A DNA stretch of 64,000 nucleotides from Phocaeicola salanitronis DSM 18170. GTDB lineage: Bacteria > Bacteroidota > Bacteroidia > Bacteroidales > Bacteroidaceae. The first letter of the stretch is position 1, and every line of letters begins with the position of its first letter. The stretch covers positions 3,930,001-3,994,000 of the forward strand of contig NC_015164.1 of the NCBI RefSeq assembly GCF_000190575.1, given 5' to 3'. The position numbers and the translations under genes are program-made. A model generated the notes under the pieces. That model did not search any database. It saw only the letters and a list, made by a program, of their open reading frames with translations, and was not told where the DNA came from. This document shows positions 44,460-54,573 of this stretch, piece by piece.

Positions 44460-44726
44460 GAACGCAGAGGCGCAAAAGCGCAGAGTTTATTTTTTTGAAT
44501 ATCCGCAAACATCCCATGTAGGGGCGTATCGCATACGCCCGAATGCATCAACTAACCCATGCGGATGTCTTCGGGGCGTATGCGATACGCCCCTACAAGG
44601 CAATTGGGTGGAATGCGGATTTTAAAATTATTTTTTGAGCAAGCAAAGCACAGAGAGTGGCGTTTGGCTCCGTGTCCTTTGCCTTCTCTCTAAATTATTC
44701 CTCTGTGTCTTTGCGTCTCTGCGTTC
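44460..44726. repeat. Element with 26-nt inverted octamer tips and two inner REP palindromes
   Basis: Tips 44460-44485 (GAACGCAGAG, then CGCAAA- and CGCAGAG-type octamers) and 44701-44726 are reverse complements with four mismatches. Inside are the 43-nt GGGCGTATGC cassette in inverted orientation (44498-44540) and another palindrome GGGGCGTATGCGATACGCCCC (44573-44593 with CTACA after it). It fills the 352-nt gap before the hybrid regulator. No gene. Confidence 0.75.
44498..44540 (-). repeat. GGGCGTATGC cassette, copy 2 (inverted)
   Basis: The reverse complement reads GGGCGTATGCGATACGCCC, then CTACATGGGATG and TTTGCGGATATT, the same as 35950-35992 except at the palindrome centre. Confidence 0.8.
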
Positions 44727-44797
44727 GATTTTTTATAGCTAAATGCATGCCGTTCCCGAAGTTTTTTGTACATTTGCCGCATTATATTATCCGATGC

Positions 44798-47700
44798 ATG
44801 AGAAACATGAAAAGAATACTTTCACTTTTTATTATCACAATAGGGATATGTTTCAAGGCATTAGCCGGAGTCGAAGTGCGCTCTTCCCGCCTGACGGTAA
44901 GTGACGGGCTGGCGAATAACTCCGTGCGGTGTATCTATCAAGACCGGAAAGGGTTCATTTGGTTCGGGACCCTCGATGGGCTGAACCGGTATGACGGTTC
45001 GTCTTTCCTGACTTTTTTGCCCGAACGGGGGAAAGGCATATCGCTTTCCGACCATCGTATGTACCGGCTGAAGGAAGACAAGAACGGCTTTTTATGGATC
45101 CGGCATACACCTTCGGTATTCAGTTGTTATGATTTGAAGAAAGGGCAGGTGGTGGATTTTACCGGATGCGGAGAGAACATGTGGTATTATTCACAGATTT
45201 ATGTTCCGGACAAAGCGGGCGAGGATGTATGGCTTTGGGGAAATCAGGCAGGATGCCGCAGGGTGACGTGCCGCGAGGGTGTGCTTTCTTCCGAATTTTT
45301 CCGGAAAGGGAAGGGGCTGGAATCGGATGCGGTGAACCACATCCGGCCCGACGGAAAAGGAGGCGTGTGGATTGCGACTCCCAATGGGCTTTATCACTGG
45401 GCGGAAGGAAAACTTGCCGAAACGGCTTCCGGCTTGAATATCCGTTACATTCATGTATATCAGGGAAATGCTTATTTCTTTGCTACAGACGGGACGATGT
45501 ACACATCGGATGGAGAGGGGCGGGTAAAGCGCTTGGACCAAGCCTCTGTGCGGAGGAAGACGGGTTTTGACGGGTATATCTTTTATCGGGACGAATGGAT
45601 GGTTTATGCCTCGACGGGGAATTATTGCTTCAATTTCACCCAAGGGCGTTTCGTGAAACCTAATCCGAAGCTGGATGTGCATCATGTGCAGATTATCGAG
45701 GATAATAAGCGGGATTTCTGGATTTACAACAATACCGGAACGGTGCGCTATGTGCAGGCGGCGGGCGGAGAAGTGCGCGAGTTCCGGCTGATGTCGGACG
45801 AAGACTTGGACTATATCGACGAGGAACGTTATTCGATTGTGCACGATTCGCGCGGCCTGTTGTGGATTGCCACGTACGGAAACGGGCTGTATGTCTATGA
45901 TTTGCAGAAGGGAGACATGCAGCATTTCACGGTTGGCGAGCGTGGCGGAACGAATAGCGTGATAAGCTCGGACTATTTGTTGTGCCTTATGGAAGACCGG
46001 CTGGGGAACATGTGGGTCAGCTCGGAGTTTACCGGTATCGACAAATTGAGCATCATGGACGATGGGGCTTTTTATGTGTATCCCAACGGAGAAGAAAAGA
46101 TAAACCGCTCGAATACGGTGCGTTCTCTTTCTTGCCTGGACGGGTCGGACCTTTATATCGCTACGCGTACGGGAGATGTGGTCGTGTACGATTCCCGCTT
46201 CTTGGTGAAGCATGTCCTGAAGGCGAACACCAATATGTATGCCGTAGAGAAGGATGACGAGGGAAGGGTTTGGTATGGCACGCGGGGAAAAGGTGTCATG
46301 GTAGGGGACGAACAATATGCGCATCATTCGGGCGATTCCGCTTCGCTTTCTTCCAATCAGGTTTATAACCTGTATAAGGACAGCCGCGGGCGTATGTGGG
46401 TTGCTACCTTGGGAGGCGGCTTGAACTTAGCGGTCCGTGAGGGCGGGACATACCGCTTCCGGAGCTTTTTCCTGGAAGAAGGAGCCAACCGGGTGCGTAC
46501 CGTGTGCGAGGATGCCGATGGCTGGATGTGGATGGGGACGGACAAAGGCGTGTTCGTGTTTCATCCCGACACGCTCCTGAAAGACCCGGACGCTTATTAT
46601 AATTATACGTTGGAAAACGGAGACTTGTACAGCAATGAGATACGGAGCATTGTGCGCGATTCGGAAGGGTGCGTTTGGATAGCCGAGACCGGTGCGGGCT
46701 TTTCGTATTGCATGCCCGGAGGGGACTATGCGCACCTGAAATTCACGCATTATGGAATGACGGACGGGCTGGTGAACAACATGGTGCAGGATTTTGTGGA
46801 GGACCTTCGGGGGGATATGTGGATTTCTACCGAATACGGCATCTCCTGCTTCGACCGTGAGACCAAACTCTTTGAGAATTATTTCTTTTCGACCAATGTA
46901 TTGGGGAATATCTATACCGAGAATTGCGGAATCCGTTTGCCCGACGGGCGTTTGGCGTTCGGAACCAATTACGGATTGAACATCATCCATCCCGAGTCAT
47001 TGGTGGCAGATGTGGGGAATAAGAGCGTGGTGACTTTTACCGACTTGAAGCTGGACGGCGTTTCGGTACGTCCGGGCGATGCGCATTCTCCGCTTGAATC
47101 GGCATTGCCCTACTTGTCCGAAATCAAGCTTCAATATTATCAGAACTCCTTTGTCATCGATTTTTCTACCTTGGACTATGTCCGCCAGGGTATCCAGCAA
47201 TTCAGCTATCGGCTGGACGGATATGAGAAAGTATGGAGCAAACCTTCCCCGTTGAGTTTTGCGGCTTACAAGAACCTGCGTCCGGGCACCTACCGCCTGC
47301 GTGTGAAAGCCAGCAATTCGTTGGGGGTATGGAGCGAAAAAGAGTCGGTATTGAAGATTACGGTGATGCCTCCGTTTTGGGAAACCGGCTGGGCATACCT
47401 GATTTATGTGCTTGTAGCGGGGGGCTTGCTTTACCTGGCGTTCAGTATCTTCTCGAAGATGAATGCCCTGCGGAACCAAATCAAGGTGGAAGAACAGCTG
47501 ACCGAATACAAGCTGGTGTTCTTCACAAACATTTCGCACGAGTTCCGCACGCCTTTGACCTTGATACAAAATGCTTTGGAGAAAATACACCGTGCCGGGA
47601 AGCTCCCGAAGGAAATCGCTTCTTCGGTATCCTTGATGGATAAGAGCACGGGGCGCATGCTGCGTTTGATAAACCAGCTTTTGGAGTTCCGCAAGATGCA

Positions 47701-49117
47701 GAACAACAAGCTCTCGCTTGCCTTGGAGAAGGCGGATGTGATGGAGTTCCTGCGAGACATCACCTTGTCTTTTAACGATATAATCGAGTCGAAGCAGATG
47801 CAGTTCCGCTTTGTCCCATCGGTGAAGAAGTATGAGATGTTTATCGACCGGAGCATGTTGGACAAGATTGTATATAACCTGTTGTCGAACGCCTTTAAAT
47901 ATACGCCTTCCGGGGGGAAGATACTTTTGGCGGCAACGGCGGACGAGGCGGGCAAGAAATTCGTTATCCGTGTGTCGGATACCGGTGTGGGCATCCCGAA
48001 AGAAAAGCGGGACGAGTTGTTCAAGCGTTTTGCCAAGAGCCGTTTCTCGGGAAGCAGCATGGGAATCGGGCTGCACCTGACCCGCGAGCTGGTTGCAGCG
48101 CTTAAAGGAACCATCGCGTACGAGGAAAATACGGGAGCGGGAGGAGGTTCGGTGTTTATCGTCACATTGCCTTTGGATGCGTCTGTGTACGAAGAAAAGG
48201 ACTTCCTGATACAAGACAATGTTATCCTCCGTGAAGAAGAACATGCCGAAAAGCAACAGGCGGAATGGCTTTTGCAGGACAAAGAAGAATGGCAGGAGAA
48301 AGATGCCGGGCCGTCCGGACCTTTGAATCACCGGAAAGTGCTGGTAATTGAAGACGATACGGACGTGCGCGAGTTCTTGAAGTCGGAATTGGGCAAGTAT
48401 TTCGAGGTGACGGCTGCATCCGATGGCAAATCGGGGCTGAAAGAAGCGCATGCGAATGATTTCGACTTGATAATCAGCGATGTGATGATGCCCGGACATT
48501 CGGGATTCGAAATCACCCGCCAGTTGAAGAATGATTTCGAGACCAGCCATGTGCCCATTATCTTGCTTACGGCATTGGATGCGAACGAAAGCCATTTGGA
48601 AGGTATCGATAGCGGGGCAGACGCTTACATCACGAAACCCTTCAGCATGAATCTCCTGCTGGCACGTGCCTTCCGTTTGATAGAGCAACGCGACAGGCTT
48701 CGCAAGAAGTTCTCGAATGACCCTTCGGCAAAGCTCAGTCCGGCTTTATGCACCACCGACAGGGATAAGCAATTCACCGAAAGGCTGGCTTTGATTCTCG
48801 AAAAGAACATGCAAAACGCTCAATTGTCGGTAGATGAATTAGCGGGCATGATGGGGATAGGCCGCTCCGTCTTCTATCGTAAGGTGCGCGGGATAACAGG
48901 TTATTCTCCCAATGAATATCTGCGGATTATCCGCATGAAGAAGGCGGCGGAATTATTGGCACAGTCTGATACGTTCACCATAGCCGAAGTGGCACGGGAA
49001 GTAGGTGTGAACGATCCTTTCTATTTCAGTAAATGCTTCAAAGCCCAATTCGGGGTCACTCCTTCCGCCTATCAGAAGAGCGGAGGGATGAAGGATGAAA
49101 ATGAGGATGAGGAATAG
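44798..49117 (+). CDS. Hybrid two-component system sensor/regulator (HTCS)
   Basis: 1439 aa. Signal peptide (MRNMKRILSLFIITIGICFKALA), then two sets of Reg_prop propeller repeats forming a periplasmic sensor (for example SDGLANNSVRCIYQDRKGFIW in pieces, NGLYVYDL), a Y_Y_Y domain (about 768-858), one membrane span (about 865-885), HisKA with FFTNISHEFRTPLTL (His near 913), a HATPase with GVGIPKEKRDELF, a receiver with VIEDDTDVREFL and DVMMPG (phospho-Asp near 1228) and an AraC DNA-binding domain (from about 1331). It should sense a pectin-derived oligosaccharide and activate this locus. A TACATTTG -7 at 44769-44776 supports the ATG at 44798. Confidence 0.95.
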   Translation: MRNMKRILSLFIITIGICFKALAGVEVRSSRLTVSDGLANNSVRCIYQDRKGFIWFGTLDGLNRYDGSSFLTFLPERGKGISLSDHRMYRLKEDKNGFLWIRHTPSVFSCYDLKKGQVVDFTGCGENMWYYSQIYVPDKAGEDVWLWGNQAGCRRVTCREGVLSSEFFRKGKGLESDAVNHIRPDGKGGVWIATPNGLYHWAEGKLAETASGLNIRYIHVYQGNAYFFATDGTMYTSDGEGRVKRLDQASVRRKTGFDGYIFYRDEWMVYASTGNYCFNFTQGRFVKPNPKLDVHHVQIIEDNKRDFWIYNNTGTVRYVQAAGGEVREFRLMSDEDLDYIDEERYSIVHDSRGLLWIATYGNGLYVYDLQKGDMQHFTVGERGGTNSVISSDYLLCLMEDRLGNMWVSSEFTGIDKLSIMDDGAFYVYPNGEEKINRSNTVRSLSCLDGSDLYIATRTGDVVVYDSRFLVKHVLKANTNMYAVEKDDEGRVWYGTRGKGVMVGDEQYAHHSGDSASLSSNQVYNLYKDSRGRMWVATLGGGLNLAVREGGTYRFRSFFLEEGANRVRTVCEDADGWMWMGTDKGVFVFHPDTLLKDPDAYYNYTLENGDLYSNEIRSIVRDSEGCVWIAETGAGFSYCMPGGDYAHLKFTHYGMTDGLVNNMVQDFVEDLRGDMWISTEYGISCFDRETKLFENYFFSTNVLGNIYTENCGIRLPDGRLAFGTNYGLNIIHPESLVADVGNKSVVTFTDLKLDGVSVRPGDAHSPLESALPYLSEIKLQYYQNSFVIDFSTLDYVRQGIQQFSYRLDGYEKVWSKPSPLSFAAYKNLRPGTYRLRVKASNSLGVWSEKESVLKITVMPPFWETGWAYLIYVLVAGGLLYLAFSIFSKMNALRNQIKVEEQLTEYKLVFFTNISHEFRTPLTLIQNALEKIHRAGKLPKEIASSVSLMDKSTGRMLRLINQLLEFRKMQNNKLSLALEKADVMEFLRDITLSFNDIIESKQMQFRFVPSVKKYEMFIDRSMLDKIVYNLLSNAFKYTPSGGKILLAATADEAGKKFVIRVSDTGVGIPKEKRDELFKRFAKSRFSGSSMGIGLHLTRELVAALKGTIAYEENTGAGGGSVFIVTLPLDASVYEEKDFLIQDNVILREEEHAEKQQAEWLLQDKEEWQEKDAGPSGPLNHRKVLVIEDDTDVREFLKSELGKYFEVTAASDGKSGLKEAHANDFDLIISDVMMPGHSGFEITRQLKNDFETSHVPIILLTALDANESHLEGIDSGADAYITKPFSMNLLLARAFRLIEQRDRLRKKFSNDPSAKLSPALCTTDRDKQFTERLALILEKNMQNAQLSVDELAGMMGIGRSVFYRKVRGITGYSPNEYLRIIRMKKAAELLAQSDTFTIAEVAREVGVNDPFYFSKCFKAQFGVTPSAYQKSGGMKDENEDEE

Positions 49118-49267
49118 AATGCGGAAGGCCTTGTTGGGGATGCGCCAAAATGGAATGACTTGAAAGAAATTAGAAAAAGCCGGAGTATGTTTCCGTGCTT
49201 GCCAATTTTTCCGTATTTTTGCAACGAAATTGGATATTTATTTACAACTAAATTAAAATAAAACAAA

Positions 49268-50674
49268 ATGGGTGGTTTTTTCGGGACAGTCTCTAAGGCT
49301 GAATGTGTAACCGATTTATTTTATGGAACGGATTATAATTCGCACTTGGGAACCAAACGGGCAGGAATGGCTACGTATGACGAGAACTCCGGTTTCGCAC
49401 GTTCCATTCACAGCATTGAAAATTCGTATTTCCGCACTAAATTCGAAGCAGAGTTATCTAAGTTTAAGGGGAAATCAGGCATTGGCGTGATAAGTGATAC
49501 AGACCCTCAGCCGATTATGATTAATTCTCATTTGGGGCGGTTCGCGATTATGACCGTGGCGAAAATCAATAATCTTGCTGAACTGGAAAAGGAACTTTTG
49601 GATGCGAACATGCACTTTGCCGAAATGAGCATGGGCAAAACAAATCAGACGGAGTTGGTGGCTTTGTTGATTGTGCAGGGAAAGGATTTTGTAGAAGGAA
49701 TCGAAAATGTGTACAATAAGATAAAAGGGTCGTGCTCGATGCTGATTCTGACCGAAAACGGTATCATTGCGGCTCGTGACAAGTGGGGGCGTACACCGAT
49801 TATTGTCGGGAAAAAGGAAGGGGCATACGCCGTGACGAGCGAATCGAGCAGCTTGCCGAACTTGGATTTTGAAATAGACCATTATGTAGGTCCGGGCGAA
49901 ATTATCCGTTTGCATGCCGATGGCTGGGAACAGCTTCGGAAGCCGAACGAAGAAATGCAAATCTGTTCTTTCTTATGGGTTTATTATGGCTTTCCCGTAT
50001 CGTGCTATGAAGGGCGTAACGTAGAAGAAGTGCGTTTTATTAGTGGATATGAAATGGGGAAAACCGATGATTCGCAAGTGGATTGTGCATGCGGTATCCC
50101 CGATTCGGGTGTAGGAATGGCATTGGGGTATGCCGAAGGGAAAGGCGTTCCTTATCATCGGGGCATTACGAAGTATACCCCGACATGGCCCCGTAGCTTT
50201 ACGCCCAGCAATCAGGAAATGCGTTCGTTGGTGGCTAAGATGAAACTGATTCCTAACCGGGCAATGTTGCAGGGAAAGCGTATCTTGTTCTGTGATGATT
50301 CGATTGTGCGCGGAACCCAGTTGCGTGATAATGTGAAAATCCTTTATGATTATGGAGCGAAAGAAGTGCACATGCGTATTGCTTGCCCTCCGTTGATTTA
50401 CGGATGTCCGTTTATCGGCTTTACCGCTTCCAAGAGCGACATGGAATTGATAACCCGCCGTATTATCAAGGAAATAGAAGGGGATGAGAATGCCAAACTG
50501 GAAAAATACGCTACGACAGGTTCGCCCGAATACAATGCGTTGGTAGACCGGATTCGTGCGCGTTTCGGACTGACTTCCTTAAAGTTTAATCCGCTGGAAA
50601 CTTTGGTGAAGGCGATAGGTTTGCCTAAATGCAAGATTTGTACGCATTGCTTTGATGGGTCAAGCCGCTTTTAA
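49268..50674 (+). CDS. Amidophosphoribosyltransferase paralogue lacking the glutaminase nucleophile
   Basis: 468 aa. It has the PurF fold: an N-terminal class II amidotransferase-like part and a C-terminal PRTase with the PRPP loop ILFCDDSIVRGTQL (about 338-351). True PurF matures to an N-terminal Cys; here the start is MGGFFGTVSKAEC, with no Cys at position 2. The glutamine-site signatures (RGQEGAGI, NGNL) are replaced (TKRAGMATYD, VAKINN). Cysteines at CKICTHC near the end could still bind an Fe-S cluster, as in B. subtilis-type PurF. An ammonia-dependent or non-purine role is likely. A TATTTTTG -7 lies at 49214-49221. Confidence 0.85.
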   Translation: MGGFFGTVSKAECVTDLFYGTDYNSHLGTKRAGMATYDENSGFARSIHSIENSYFRTKFEAELSKFKGKSGIGVISDTDPQPIMINSHLGRFAIMTVAKINNLAELEKELLDANMHFAEMSMGKTNQTELVALLIVQGKDFVEGIENVYNKIKGSCSMLILTENGIIAARDKWGRTPIIVGKKEGAYAVTSESSSLPNLDFEIDHYVGPGEIIRLHADGWEQLRKPNEEMQICSFLWVYYGFPVSCYEGRNVEEVRFISGYEMGKTDDSQVDCACGIPDSGVGMALGYAEGKGVPYHRGITKYTPTWPRSFTPSNQEMRSLVAKMKLIPNRAMLQGKRILFCDDSIVRGTQLRDNVKILYDYGAKEVHMRIACPPLIYGCPFIGFTASKSDMELITRRIIKEIEGDENAKLEKYATTGSPEYNALVDRIRARFGLTSLKFNPLETLVKAIGLPKCKICTHCFDGSSRF

Positions 50675-50682
50675 TAGTTAAT

Positions 50683-50761
50683 AATTAATAGTTAATAATT
50701 AATATTGAGTGGCGAATAACGGTATGCATTGCCATTCCCTATTAATTATTAACTATTAATT
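50683..50761. repeat. Inverted repeat with 21-bp perfect arms of TTAATAA-type heptamers
   Basis: AATTAATAGTTAATAATTAA plus T (50683-50703) pairs exactly with 50741-50761. The gap is between the convergent purF-like and surface-antigen genes, so it may serve as a bidirectional end structure, though no T-run follows. Confidence 0.75.
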
Positions 50762-50770
50762 GTTAACCAG

Positions 50771-51982
50771 TCAAAACGCTTCGGTCATATTGAAATAGAA
50801 GAGGTTTTGCCGGTTGATAAAGTTGCGGCCGAAATCCAAACGGACATTCATGCGGGGCTGCACTTCAATGCGCAAGCCCAATCCGGCATTGGGAAGCACA
50901 CCTTCTATTTTCCCCGGATTCGGACCCATAAAGCCTGCGCCTCCCCATGCAACGAACCCCAAATGGTGGACAATCCGCTTCAGCCAGTTGCTTCGGTCGG
51001 TGTTGAACATTTGCCGGTATTCTACCAAAGCCACATGCGAAGACTTGTCACGGTATTGTCCCATGTAATATCCTCGCAGGTCAAACGGGGTTCCGCTCAA
51101 CACATATTTATTTAAAGGTATGTTTTTCCCGAATACATTCTTGGTCTGTACCGTCCAGGCAAGCACTTTCCGTTTTCCTACCGATTTATACTGGCGGTAA
51201 TCCACTTCGAAACGATAAAAATTATCGTCTCCTCCCAACCATTTTTGATACATGATGCCGCGGAAGTCTACGTATAATCCTTTATACGGATTGGCAGGAA
51301 TATCCCGTGTGTCGTAGGTAAGCAAAAAACCGAGTCCCGAACTGAAGTTCTTGTATCCGTTTTCGTCTCCTCCGGCTTTTTTATAATCTTCCTGCTCTAC
51401 CAGATATTTGGCTGGACTTGAGATTTTATCGTAGTTCAAGTCGATTTGCGGACCGGCAAACCAGTTGCTCTCTCCGATGCGGAACAGAAACCAGGGGTTT
51501 ATTTGAATGCCGCTATACCGGTATTGGCTGGTGCTGTCGCTCCGTTCATAATTTTTGTTGGTCGAATAGCCTACGCCGTAAAAGTTTTCTTGTGTATTCT
51601 TGTAAGAGAATTGTCCGAAGATACGGAACTTGTCATTCTTGAAAAACAGCTGGGGCTTGACCATGATGTTCAGTCCGCCTTTAAAGATAAATGCCATGGC
51701 AAAAGGAAGGACCGAGCGTCTCATGGTCGTATCTTTCGGGTTCATGCGGAAGGTCATCAGCGCGCTTCCTCCTACCAGGAATCCAAAATCAGGGCTGAAA
51801 CTGGGACCTCCCAATATGTTGTAATGGAAGTTCCGTTTGGCTATTTTCTGGCGCCGAAGTTCTTTGTCTGTCAAGGTTTTCGATGACAACGTATCAGCCG
51901 TAGGGCTTACGGTATTCGGCTCTTGGGCAAATCCGGAGCATGCAATGATACACAGGATGCAACATATTATCAGTCTCTTCAT
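50771..51982 (-). CDS. BamA/TamA-family (surface antigen D15-like) outer-membrane barrel
   Basis: 403 aa from the ATG at 51982, which opens the signal peptide MKRLIICCILCIIACSGFAQ. A TACATTTG -7 at 52003-52010 lies between this ATG and an upstream in-frame ATG (52021), so the shorter form is chosen. The body is a 16-strand Omp85-type barrel: GPSFSPDFGFLVGGSALM, LLTYDTRDIPANPYKG, SGTPFDLRGYYMGQYRD (the conserved RGY loop motif) and GAGFMGPN, with a terminal aromatic strand. POTRA domains are absent, as in short surface-antigen homologues. Cargo is unknown. Confidence 0.85.
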   Translation of the reverse strand: MKRLIICCILCIIACSGFAQEPNTVSPTADTLSSKTLTDKELRRQKIAKRNFHYNILGGPSFSPDFGFLVGGSALMTFRMNPKDTTMRRSVLPFAMAFIFKGGLNIMVKPQLFFKNDKFRIFGQFSYKNTQENFYGVGYSTNKNYERSDSTSQYRYSGIQINPWFLFRIGESNWFAGPQIDLNYDKISSPAKYLVEQEDYKKAGGDENGYKNFSSGLGFLLTYDTRDIPANPYKGLYVDFRGIMYQKWLGGDDNFYRFEVDYRQYKSVGKRKVLAWTVQTKNVFGKNIPLNKYVLSGTPFDLRGYYMGQYRDKSSHVALVEYRQMFNTDRSNWLKRIVHHLGFVAWGGAGFMGPNPGKIEGVLPNAGLGLRIEVQPRMNVRLDFGRNFINRQNLFYFNMTEAF

Positions 51983-52059
51983 ATCAGAATTGTAATTGAA
52001 TGCAAATGTATAAAAAGTCAAGCATATAAGTGCTTAAAAACCTAAAAAATCACTTGATA

Positions 52060-52091
52060 TTTGGTGAAATGCCGGCAATTTCATATCTTTA
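52060..52091 (+). promoter_or_regulatory. Promoter of pepT
   Basis: TTTG (52060-52063), a 20-nt spacer, TATCTTTA (52084-52091, one base off consensus). Transcription would start near 52098, leaving a leader of about 23 nt. Confidence 0.55.
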
Positions 52092-52120
52092 CTTGATTTA
52101 ATTTTTAACTTAAAAACATT

Positions 52121-53347
52121 ATGACAGTAATAGAACGCTTTTTGAAGTATGTTTCTTTTGATACACAATCTGATGAGACAACGGGGACTACTCCAAGTAC
52201 TCCTAAGCAGATGGTGTTTGCCAGATATTTGCAGTCGGAATTGGAGGAATTGGGACTGGAAGACATTTCGTTAGATGAAAACGGATATCTGTTCGCTACG
52301 CTTCCTTCCAATGTAGGCAGGGAGATTCCTACCATTGGTTTCATCGCCCACATGGATACCAGTCCCGATATGTCGGGGAAAGATGTAAAGCCGCGCATCG
52401 TGGCAGATTACCAGGGACAAGATATCGTGTTGTGCGAAGAGGAAGGCATCGTGCTTTCTCCAAAACAATTTCCTGAATTGTCGGATCATATCGGTGAGGA
52501 TTTGATTGTGACCGACGGGCATACGCTTCTGGGTGCGGACGATAAGGCTGGTATCGCCGAAATCGTAGGAGCGATGGCTTACCTGAAAGCGCATCCGGAA
52601 ATCGAACACGGAAACATCCGCATTGGATTCAATCCGGATGAAGAAATCGGCTTGGGGGCTCATAAATTCGATGTGGAGAAATTCGGATGCAAATGGGCTT
52701 ACACGATGGACGGAGGTGAGGTAGGCGAGCTGGAATTTGAGAATTTCAATGCGGCTGCGGCCAAAATTGAGGTGAAGGGGCTGAACGTGCATCCGGGATA
52801 TGCCAAAGGTAAGATGGTAAATGCGCTGCTGGTGGCAAACGAATTCATAGGCATGCTTCCTGCCGATGAAACTCCGGCTACGACCGAAGGATACGAAGGC
52901 TTTTTCCATCTGATTGGGATGGAGGGAGATGTCGAACATGCTATGCTTTCGTATATTGTCCGTGACCATGACCGCGGAAAGTTCGAAGCCCGTAAGGCTT
53001 TCATGCTGGAGTGTGCCGGCAAGCTGAACGGAAAATACGGTCAAGGAAGGGTAGACGTACAGATAAAGGACCAGTATTATAACATGCGCCAGCAGGTAGA
53101 GCCGCTGATGCATATCATCGACCTTGCTTTTGCCGCCATGAAAGAAGCCGGTGTAGAACCGAAGGTAAAAGCCATTCGCGGCGGGACGGACGGAGCGCAG
53201 TTGTCTTTCAAAGGGTTGCCATGCCCGAATATCTTTGCCGGAGGATTGAATTTCCACGGACGCTATGAGTTTGTGCCCATACAGTCTATCGAGAAAGCGA
53301 TGAAAGTGGTGGTGAAAATAGCCGAACTTACCGCTAAGCGATACTGA
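52121..53347 (+). CDS. pepT: Peptidase T (tripeptide aminopeptidase)
   Basis: 408 aa. This M20-family zinc exopeptidase releases N-terminal residues from tripeptides in the cytoplasm. Metal and catalytic motifs are [41 protein letters not shown] and [14 protein letters not shown]. Length and order are normal. It has its own promoter and is followed by gcvT. Confidence 0.95.
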   Translation: MTVIERFLKYVSFDTQSDETTGTTPSTPKQMVFARYLQSELEELGLEDISLDENGYLFATLPSNVGREIPTIGFIAHMDTSPDMSGKDVKPRIVADYQGQDIVLCEEEGIVLSPKQFPELSDHIGEDLIVTDGHTLLGADDKAGIAEIVGAMAYLKAHPEIEHGNIRIGFNPDEEIGLGAHKFDVEKFGCKWAYTMDGGEVGELEFENFNAAAAKIEVKGLNVHPGYAKGKMVNALLVANEFIGMLPADETPATTEGYEGFFHLIGMEGDVEHAMLSYIVRDHDRGKFEARKAFMLECAGKLNGKYGQGRVDVQIKDQYYNMRQQVEPLMHIIDLAFAAMKEAGVEPKVKAIRGGTDGAQLSFKGLPCPNIFAGGLNFHGRYEFVPIQSIEKAMKVVVKIAELTAKRY

Positions 53348-53354
53348 TTTTTTT

Positions 53355-53412
53355 ACCACAGATTGCACCGGTTTTCATTTTCAACGATTCATTAATCTGT
53401 GTAATCTGTGGT
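53355..53412. repeat. Hairpin of AATCTGTGT-type 9-mers
   Basis: ACCACAGATT (53355-53364) pairs with AATCTGTGGT (53403-53412); the right arm begins with a second AATCTGTGT unit. It fills the pepT-gcvT gap. Related AATCTGTGTAATCTGTGGTG occurs at 38366-38385. Confidence 0.7.
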
Positions 53413-53451
53413 GAACCGAAGCATTATACAAAACCTTAAAATAAAGCACTG

Positions 53452-54537
53452 ATGAAAACAACTCCATTTACCGGGAAGCACATCGCTCTCGGAGCGAAAA
53501 TGCATGAATTTGCGGGCTATAACATGCCTATCGAATATTCCGGAATTATTGATGAACACCTTACGGTGTGTCACGGTGTGGGAGTCTTTGACGTATCCCA
53601 CATGGGCGAGTTTTGGGTAAAAGGCCCTCATGCCCTTGACTTTATCCAGCAAGTCACTTCAAACAATGCGGCGGTTCTTACGCCGGGAAAGGTGCAATAC
53701 ACTTGTTTCCCGAACGAGACGGGAGGCATTGTAGACGATTTGCTGGTCTATGGTTACGAGCCGGAAAAATACCTGTTAGTGGTTAATGCAGCCAATATCG
53801 AGAAAGACTGGAACTGGTGTGTGTCTCACAATGCGGTGGGGGCGGAACTGGAAAACGCTTCCGACCGTATGGCGCAATTGGCGGTGCAGGGACCTAAAGC
53901 ATTGCCGGCTCTTCAGAAACTGACTTCATTGGATTTGTCCGAAATACCTTATTATCATTTCTGCGTGGGAGAGTTTGCAGGTGTGCCGGAAGTCATTGTC
54001 TCCAATACCGGCTATACCGGTGCAGGAGGTTTCGAACTTTATTTCTATCCCGAAGATGCCGACCGCATTTGGAATGCCGTTTTCGAGGCAGGTGCCGAGT
54101 TCGGTATCAAGCCTATCGGTTTGGGGGCTCGTGATACGTTAAGGCTGGAAATGGGATTCTGCCTGTACGGAAATGATATTGATGATACCACTTCGCCTAT
54201 CGAAGCAGGACTGGGATGGATTACGAAGTTTGTCGAAGGAAAGAACTTTACCAACCGTGCGGCACTGGAAAAGCAGAAAGCCGAAGGCGTAAGCCGCAAG
54301 CTGGTAGGGTTCGAGATGATAGACCGGGGGATTCCACGTCAAGGTTATAAACTGGTTGATGCCGAAGGAAACGAAATCGGGCATGTCACTTCCGGCACCA
54401 TGTCGCCCACCCGTAAGATTGGAATTGGTTTGGGGTATGTACAGACGGCGTTTGCCAAGCCGGGTACCGAAATTTATTTGGACAATCGGGGGCGGAAGCT
54501 GAAAGCCCAAGTGGTAAAACCGCCTTTCCGTAAGTAG
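53452..54537 (+). CDS. gcvT: Aminomethyltransferase (glycine cleavage T-protein)
   Basis: 361 aa. It transfers the aminomethyl carbon from H-protein lipoate to tetrahydrofolate. Hallmarks are [68 protein letters not shown] and TSGTMSPT. The C-terminal oligosaccharide-binding-like fold is complete. Confidence 0.96.
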   Translation: MKTTPFTGKHIALGAKMHEFAGYNMPIEYSGIIDEHLTVCHGVGVFDVSHMGEFWVKGPHALDFIQQVTSNNAAVLTPGKVQYTCFPNETGGIVDDLLVYGYEPEKYLLVVNAANIEKDWNWCVSHNAVGAELENASDRMAQLAVQGPKALPALQKLTSLDLSEIPYYHFCVGEFAGVPEVIVSNTGYTGAGGFELYFYPEDADRIWNAVFEAGAEFGIKPIGLGARDTLRLEMGFCLYGNDIDDTTSPIEAGLGWITKFVEGKNFTNRAALEKQKAEGVSRKLVGFEMIDRGIPRQGYKLVDAEGNEIGHVTSGTMSPTRKIGIGLGYVQTAFAKPGTEIYLDNRGRKLKAQVVKPPFRK

Positions 54538-54573
54538 CAGGCAGTTTTTTGTCACGCAAGCATGCGTTTTGAT

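Noticed and set aside
44657..44797. Upstream extension of the hybrid regulator
   Set aside because: It would read through the inverted repeat tips; the -7 element at 44769 and signal peptide support 44798.
46997..48688. Open frame of 563 codons opposite the hybrid regulator
   Set aside because: The plus strand encodes the complete kinase, receiver and AraC domains; the mirror frame has no recognisable feature.
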